A DNA stretch of 64,000 nucleotides from the NCBI RefSeq assembly GCF_042788235.1, contig NZ_JBHZOL010000111.1, forward strand, positions 25,660 to 89,659, written 5' to 3'. The translations under genes were made by a program, and so were the position numbers. Below the pieces are notes generated by a model. The model had not been told where the DNA came from and searched no databases. It saw only the letters and a program-made list of their open reading frames with translations. Below, in pieces: positions 59,956 through 64,000 of the stretch. The first letter of the stretch is position 1; each line of letters begins with the position of its first letter. The stretch comes from Sphaerothrix epifaneia (GTDB lineage Bacteria; Cyanobacteriota; Cyanobacteriia; Phormidesmidales; Phormidesmidaceae).

Positions 59956-60018
59956 CGGCCTTATGGCAACCTGTTGGGGATTTTGCTTCGCGCAGTCCCA
60001 AAATATGAGGAGGTACCG

Positions 60019-60726
60019 ATGAAACGCTTGCCGCTAATGAGTTCTATTCTGGCGTTGAGTCTTGCTGTGACCACACCCGCTGCTCTGGCCCACGTGGGTC
60101 ATGGGGATGAGTTTCAGGCCGAAGGCGGGGTCAATCGTGTACTCGTCAATCCGGATGCAGATGCGCTCTTCGGCATTCAGGTGAATCCCATTGAGTCTGC
60201 CGCTGATGGCAGTGGTGCGGTCATGATTCCCGTCTCCGCCCTGGTAGAAGACAATGGCCGACAGCTTGTTTTTGTGGAGTATGAAGGTTTTTATGAGCCC
60301 GTGCCCGTCACAACAGGCGAAAGCCAGGGTGAAATGATTGAAATTTTGGAAGGGGTGACTTTTGGTGAGCAACTCGTGACCCAGGGTAGCTTGTCGCTCT
60401 ATGCTGAGTCTCGCAAAACCCAAACCGCTGAAACACCTGCTAGTGATGTTGTGACAACAGAAGAGGGGGTAATCAGCCATGCCGAGGCTGATGCCCAAGG
60501 CATTGCCCATAGCCACCCCCCGGATGGGAGTTTTGCTGAATCGAGTGATGTGGCCCAAGCACCGGAGGCCAGCACTCCAGCATCCCGTGAATTTCCCTGG
60601 AGCATCGTTGTCGGTATCTCAGCGCTGGCGGCAGTTGGTGCGGGTGTGATGACGGTTCTGAGTGGTCGCAAAAAGAAAAGCGCTTTCTCGGAAGGCACCT
60701 ATTCCAACAAGAAGGGGGGCTTCTAA
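60019..60726 (+). CDS. Short metal-efflux adaptor, NrsB/CzcB C-terminal type
   Basis: 235 residues from ATG 60019, with AGGAGG five bases upstream. A signal peptide (ending ALA) is followed at once by HVGHGDEF, possible metal ligands. MIPVSALVEDNGRQLVFVE through LVTQGSLSLYAESRK is the C-terminal half of CzcB/CusB-type adaptors. The lipoyl and hairpin domains of the normal 400-500-residue family are missing. A membrane helix near 200-222 anchors the C-terminus. It directly precedes the RND pump (four bases). It is either a truncated adaptor or a compact form that works with another adaptor. Confidence 0.7.
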   Translation: MKRLPLMSSILALSLAVTTPAALAHVGHGDEFQAEGGVNRVLVNPDADALFGIQVNPIESAADGSGAVMIPVSALVEDNGRQLVFVEYEGFYEPVPVTTGESQGEMIEILEGVTFGEQLVTQGSLSLYAESRKTQTAETPASDVVTTEEGVISHAEADAQGIAHSHPPDGSFAESSDVAQAPEASTPASREFPWSIVVGISALAAVGAGVMTVLSGRKKKSAFSEGTYSNKKGGF

Positions 60727-60730
60727 GTAG

Positions 60731-63700
60731 ATGCTGAACGCAGTTCTCAATCAAATTCTCAAAAACTCCATTGCCCAGCGGTGGTTCATCGTGGCGGGGG
60801 CGATCGCCGTCACCATTTGGGGCGTCTTTAGCGTTACCCAGATGCCGTTGGATGTGTTTCCGCCCTTTGCGCCGCCCCAGGTGGATGTACAGGTGGAAGC
60901 AGTGGGTCTGGCTCCCGAAGAAGTGGAAACCCAGATCACCGTCCCGATCGAAAGTGCAGTGAATGGCCTGCCGGGAGTGACGACAGTGCGATCGTCGTCA
61001 AAGGTAGGGCTGTCAATGGTCAGCGTGGTGTTTGACCAGAGTGCCGACATTTACCAGGCGCGGCAGGCGGTGACCGAGCGACTGCAACAGGTCACCAACC
61101 AACTACCGGAAAATGCCCACCCGCCCGAAATTTCGCCGCTGGTATCGCCGTTAGGCACTGTCCTGCAATACGCTTTCACGGTGGATGGGCAGGGACAGAC
61201 TGACCTGATGGATCTGCGTCGCCTGGTGGATGTCACCCTGAAGAACCAGATTCTCTCGGTGCCAGGGGTGTCCCAGGTCACGGTTTACGGGGGGGACGAG
61301 CGACAAGAGCAGGTGCTGATCGACCCAGTGAAGCTGCGGGCGCTCAACGTGTCCATCAACGAAGTGACGGCGGCGGCTACCGGAGCCAACTCTAGCGCTC
61401 CCGGCGGTTTTCTGATTGGCGGCGGCCAAGAACTGCTGGTGCGCGGCATGGGTCAGATGCAGTCTATCGAGGACTTGCAGCAATCCGTCGTGAAGGTGCA
61501 AGACGGTCAGCCGATTTTGCTAAGGGACGTGGCGACGGTGCAGACCGGAGCCGCCCTGAAGCGGGGGGATGCCAGCCTGAACGCCCAGCCTGCTGTGGTG
61601 TTGATGATCAACAAGCAGCCGCAGGTGGACACGCCGACGGTGACGAATGCGGTAGAGGCTGTCATTGCCGACCTCCAATCCACCTTCCCCGCTGACGTCC
61701 AGGTGACCCGCACCTTCCGGCAGGCCAACTTCATTGACTCCGCGATTCGCAACGTCAGCGGTTCGCTGCTTCAGGGCGTAGTGATTGTATCAGTGATTTT
61801 GCTGCTGTTTTTGATGAACTGGCGCACCGCCATTATTACCCTGAGTGCCATTCCCCTATCGTTGCTAATCGGGTTGATGTTCATGAATGCCTTTGGTTTG
61901 GGCATCAATACGATGACCCTGGGCGGTCTGGTAGTGGCGATCGGGTCGGTGGTGGATGATTCCATTGTGGATATGGAGAACTGCTATCGCGGTATGCGGG
62001 CCAACCAAGCTCAGGGCAACCCTAAGCATCCTTTCCAGGTGGTATTTGACACGTCGGTACAGGTGCGGCTAGCGGTGATTTTCTCGACAGTCATCATCGT
62101 TGTAGTGTTTGCCCCCATCTTTAGCCTGACCGGGGTGGAGGGCCGCATCTTCGCGCCGATGGGTCTGGCCTATCTGTTCTCGATCATGGCCTCGACGCTA
62201 GTGGCGATGACTCTATCGCCTGCTCTCTGTGCGATTTTGCTGGCGAATCAGAATTTGCCCCAAGAAGGTACTTTCGTGTCACGCTTGGCGGAACGGGTTT
62301 ATCGTCCGCTGCTCGGTTTTTCCATGCGGGCACCGCAGATCATTCTGGCCGTAGCGCTGGCGGCGCTGGTCGCTTCAACGGCGGTGGTGCCCTCCCTCGG
62401 TCGGGTTTTTCTGCCGGAGTTCCAGGAGAAATCCCTGGTGAACTCGATGGTGCTGTTTCCCGGCATTTCCCTGGATATCACTGTGGGAGCAGGTAAAGCA
62501 TTGGCGAACTCGCTCCAGGACAATCCCCTCTATGAGTGGGTACAGGTGCGGGCGGGACGTTCCCGCGGTGATGCCGATGGCGCTGGGGTGAATATGGCCC
62601 ACGTCGATATCGAACTTAGTGACGAAGCGCTAAAAGACCGGGAAGCGGCGGTGCAAGAACTGCGAGAAGCGTTCCTGGAACTGCCGGGGGTTGCGCCCAA
62701 CATTGGCGGGTTCATCTCCCACCGTATGGATGAGGTGCTGTCGGGGGTACGGAGCGCGATCGCCATCAAAATCTTTGGCCCTGATCTGGCGGAACTGCGG
62801 AGCATCGGGGAACAGATACGCGACACCATCGAACCGATCGCTGGAGTGGTGGACTTGCAACTGGAGCCGCAGCTCCCCATTCGCCAGGTGCAAATCCAGT
62901 ATGACCGGGAAGCCGCCGCTGGCTATGGCCTGACGATGGCCCAGATCTCCGATGTGGTAGAAACGGCTCTGAATGGGCGCGTTGTCTCTCAGGTGCCGGA
63001 AGACCAGCAGCTCATTGATGTTGCCGTTTCCCTGCCGGAATCGGCTCGCAACAGTCTGGATGCCATTAGTGCGATTCCTCTTTCCACCCCAACGGGAGAA
63101 CTCATTGCTCTGAGAGATGTGGCCGAGGTGGGCTACGGTATGGGGGCGAACGTGGTGAACCGGGAAGATGTCTCTCGCCTGATTGTGGTGTCGGCCAACG
63201 TCGCCGATCGCGATTTGGGCAGCGTCGTGGGCGACATTCAAGCCCAGATTCGCCAAAACGTGCAACTGCCCAGCGGGTACTTTATTCAGTACGGCGGGCA
63301 ATTTGAGGCGGAACAGAACGCCACCAATAACCTGTTGGTGTACAGCATCTTGGCGGCGATCGCCATTGCGGTGTTGATGTTCTTCTCCGTCAAGTCCCTG
63401 CCTGCGACGGTGGCGATCATGATCAACCTGCCCTTGGCTTTAGTGGGAGGCATTGTCTCCATCTTGCTGACGGGCGGTGTGATGTCGGTGGCGTCCCTCA
63501 TCGGTTTTATCACCCTGTTTGGGGTGGCCGTCCGCAACGGCCTGCTGCTGGTGGACAACTACAACACCAAATTCGCCGAGGGTCTGCCCCTGAAGAAAGC
63601 GGTGTTCCACGGCTCCCTAGAACGGGTGAATGCCATTCTAATGACGGCGCTGACCTCGGCGTTAGGGATGCTGCCGCTCGCGATCGCTAGCGGGGCGGGC

Positions 63701-63895
63701 AACGAAATCCTGCAACCCCTCGCGATCGTGGTGCTAGGGGGCTTGTTCACCTCCACGGCCCTGACTCTGCTGGTGATTCCGGCCCTCTATGCGCGGTTTG
63801 GCCGCTGGTTTATGCCCAAACCAAAACGGGCGGAACTAGAAGCCGCATTTTCCAGTGATGGCGCACCGCCATCGACGGTGATTTATAAACCGTAG
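60731..63895 (+). CDS. Heavy-metal RND pump, CzcA/NrsA-like
   Basis: 1054 residues. The first helix is near 12-32. SAVNGLPGVTTVRSSSKVGLS, VVDDSIVDMENCYRGMR in helix 4 with the acidic pair, and the second repeat to the C-terminus follow the heavy-metal efflux RND plan. The central pore domain begins after VVDDS. The four-base gap after the short adaptor gene and the upstream nickel MFS gene suggest Ni or Co/Zn export (NrsA/CzcA). It shares only general architecture with the pump at 47259, so the two are not recent duplicates. A candidate terminator lies just after it. Confidence 0.84.
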   Translation: MLNAVLNQILKNSIAQRWFIVAGAIAVTIWGVFSVTQMPLDVFPPFAPPQVDVQVEAVGLAPEEVETQITVPIESAVNGLPGVTTVRSSSKVGLSMVSVVFDQSADIYQARQAVTERLQQVTNQLPENAHPPEISPLVSPLGTVLQYAFTVDGQGQTDLMDLRRLVDVTLKNQILSVPGVSQVTVYGGDERQEQVLIDPVKLRALNVSINEVTAAATGANSSAPGGFLIGGGQELLVRGMGQMQSIEDLQQSVVKVQDGQPILLRDVATVQTGAALKRGDASLNAQPAVVLMINKQPQVDTPTVTNAVEAVIADLQSTFPADVQVTRTFRQANFIDSAIRNVSGSLLQGVVIVSVILLLFLMNWRTAIITLSAIPLSLLIGLMFMNAFGLGINTMTLGGLVVAIGSVVDDSIVDMENCYRGMRANQAQGNPKHPFQVVFDTSVQVRLAVIFSTVIIVVVFAPIFSLTGVEGRIFAPMGLAYLFSIMASTLVAMTLSPALCAILLANQNLPQEGTFVSRLAERVYRPLLGFSMRAPQIILAVALAALVASTAVVPSLGRVFLPEFQEKSLVNSMVLFPGISLDITVGAGKALANSLQDNPLYEWVQVRAGRSRGDADGAGVNMAHVDIELSDEALKDREAAVQELREAFLELPGVAPNIGGFISHRMDEVLSGVRSAIAIKIFGPDLAELRSIGEQIRDTIEPIAGVVDLQLEPQLPIRQVQIQYDREAAAGYGLTMAQISDVVETALNGRVVSQVPEDQQLIDVAVSLPESARNSLDAISAIPLSTPTGELIALRDVAEVGYGMGANVVNREDVSRLIVVSANVADRDLGSVVGDIQAQIRQNVQLPSGYFIQYGGQFEAEQNATNNLLVYSILAAIAIAVLMFFSVKSLPATVAIMINLPLALVGGIVSILLTGGVMSVASLIGFITLFGVAVRNGLLLVDNYNTKFAEGLPLKKAVFHGSLERVNAILMTALTSALGMLPLAIASGAGNEILQPLAIVVLGGLFTSTALTLLVIPALYARFGRWFMPKPKRAELEAAFSSDGAPPSTVIYKP

Positions 63896-63915
63896 CCCGC
63901 CACAGGATTGAACGG

Positions 63916-63959
63916 AAGGCGCGATCGTGTGCTTTCTAGGGAGGATGTGATCGCGCCTT
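63916..63959 (+). terminator. Candidate terminator hairpin after the RND pump
   Basis: AAGGCGCGATC (63916-63926) and GATCGCGCCTT (63949-63959) form a perfect 11-bp stem with a 22-base loop, 21 bases after the stop. A short TTTCACTTTCT follows. The loop is long and the T-run weak, so its efficiency is uncertain. It includes HIP1-like GCGATC ends. Confidence 0.45.
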
Positions 63960-64000
63960 TCACTTTCTAGGCAGTAGAGATTGAAATCAAGTTGACTTGT

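Noticed and set aside
1..64000. tRNA, rRNA and complete insertion sequences
   Set aside because: No tRNA- or rRNA-like sequence and no transposase frame with terminal repeats could be recognised.

Overview
The window looks like a conjugative plasmid (or plasmid-like replicon) of a cyanobacterium. The HIP1 palindrome GCGATCGC and its GCGATCG core recur throughout the GC-rich backbone. The transfer genes resemble the cyanobacterial mating-pair-formation type (MPF_C). The metal genes resemble cyanobacterial nickel and copper systems (RppA/RppB, NrsD/NreB, DmeF). Base composition and gene families fit a filamentous Leptolyngbya-like group, but the species cannot be fixed from sequence alone.

Layout. 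(1) 1-495: a non-coding stretch with a run of stem-loops. (2) 496-2986 (minus): an AT-rich three-gene operon of overlapping genes, encoding a GTPase-like P-loop protein, a membrane protein and a HEPN-like protein. It is a candidate defence module. (3) 3389-5010 (minus): ParA/ParB with palindromic operators at 5064-5139. (4) 5164-18969 (minus): one tightly packed conjugation operon. In transcription order it holds a MobC-like protein, relaxase, pilin-like protein, VirB4, VirB5-like, VirB6/TrbL, VirB8, VirB10, VirB9-like and the VirD4 coupling protein. (5) 18970-19434: a divergent control region with two blocks of 10-bp phased repeats, resembling the parC centromere of ParMRC systems. (6) 19435-39088 (plus): a long one-direction series of genes. 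It encodes a ParM-like actin, a ParR-position protein, a StbB/ParA-like ATPase, a membrane protein, an AAA+ ATPase, a wall hydrolase, small secreted proteins, an SSB, and a 2489-residue methyltransferase-helicase resembling the P1 antirestriction protein DarB. Three of these proteins share a C-terminal module, and the relaxase ends in a related tail. (7) 39263-63895: a metal/copper-nickel resistance island with DUF305, DUF411, glutaredoxin-MauE and MerR proteins, two RND efflux systems, two RppA/RppB-like two-component systems, a DmeF-like CDF exporter and an NrsD/NreB-like MFS exporter. Two AT-rich genes with HEPN-like motifs (43349 and 50866) sit inside this island.

How it may work together. 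The relaxase nicks an oriT that probably lies near 19.0-19.4 kb. The minus-strand operon builds the transfer channel. The plus-strand operon looks like a leading region, with SSB and antirestriction functions that protect the incoming strand; the shared C-terminal tails could be a secretion signal that sends those proteins with the DNA. Two partition systems keep the replicon. In the metal island, six copies of an 11-bp-period direct repeat (TTTCAY-N5-TTTCAY) lie upstream of most operons and look like binding sites for the encoded OmpR-type regulators. A separate MerR circuit links the merR gene to the glutaredoxin-MauE gene. An isolated CsoR/InrS-like operator precedes the nickel MFS gene.
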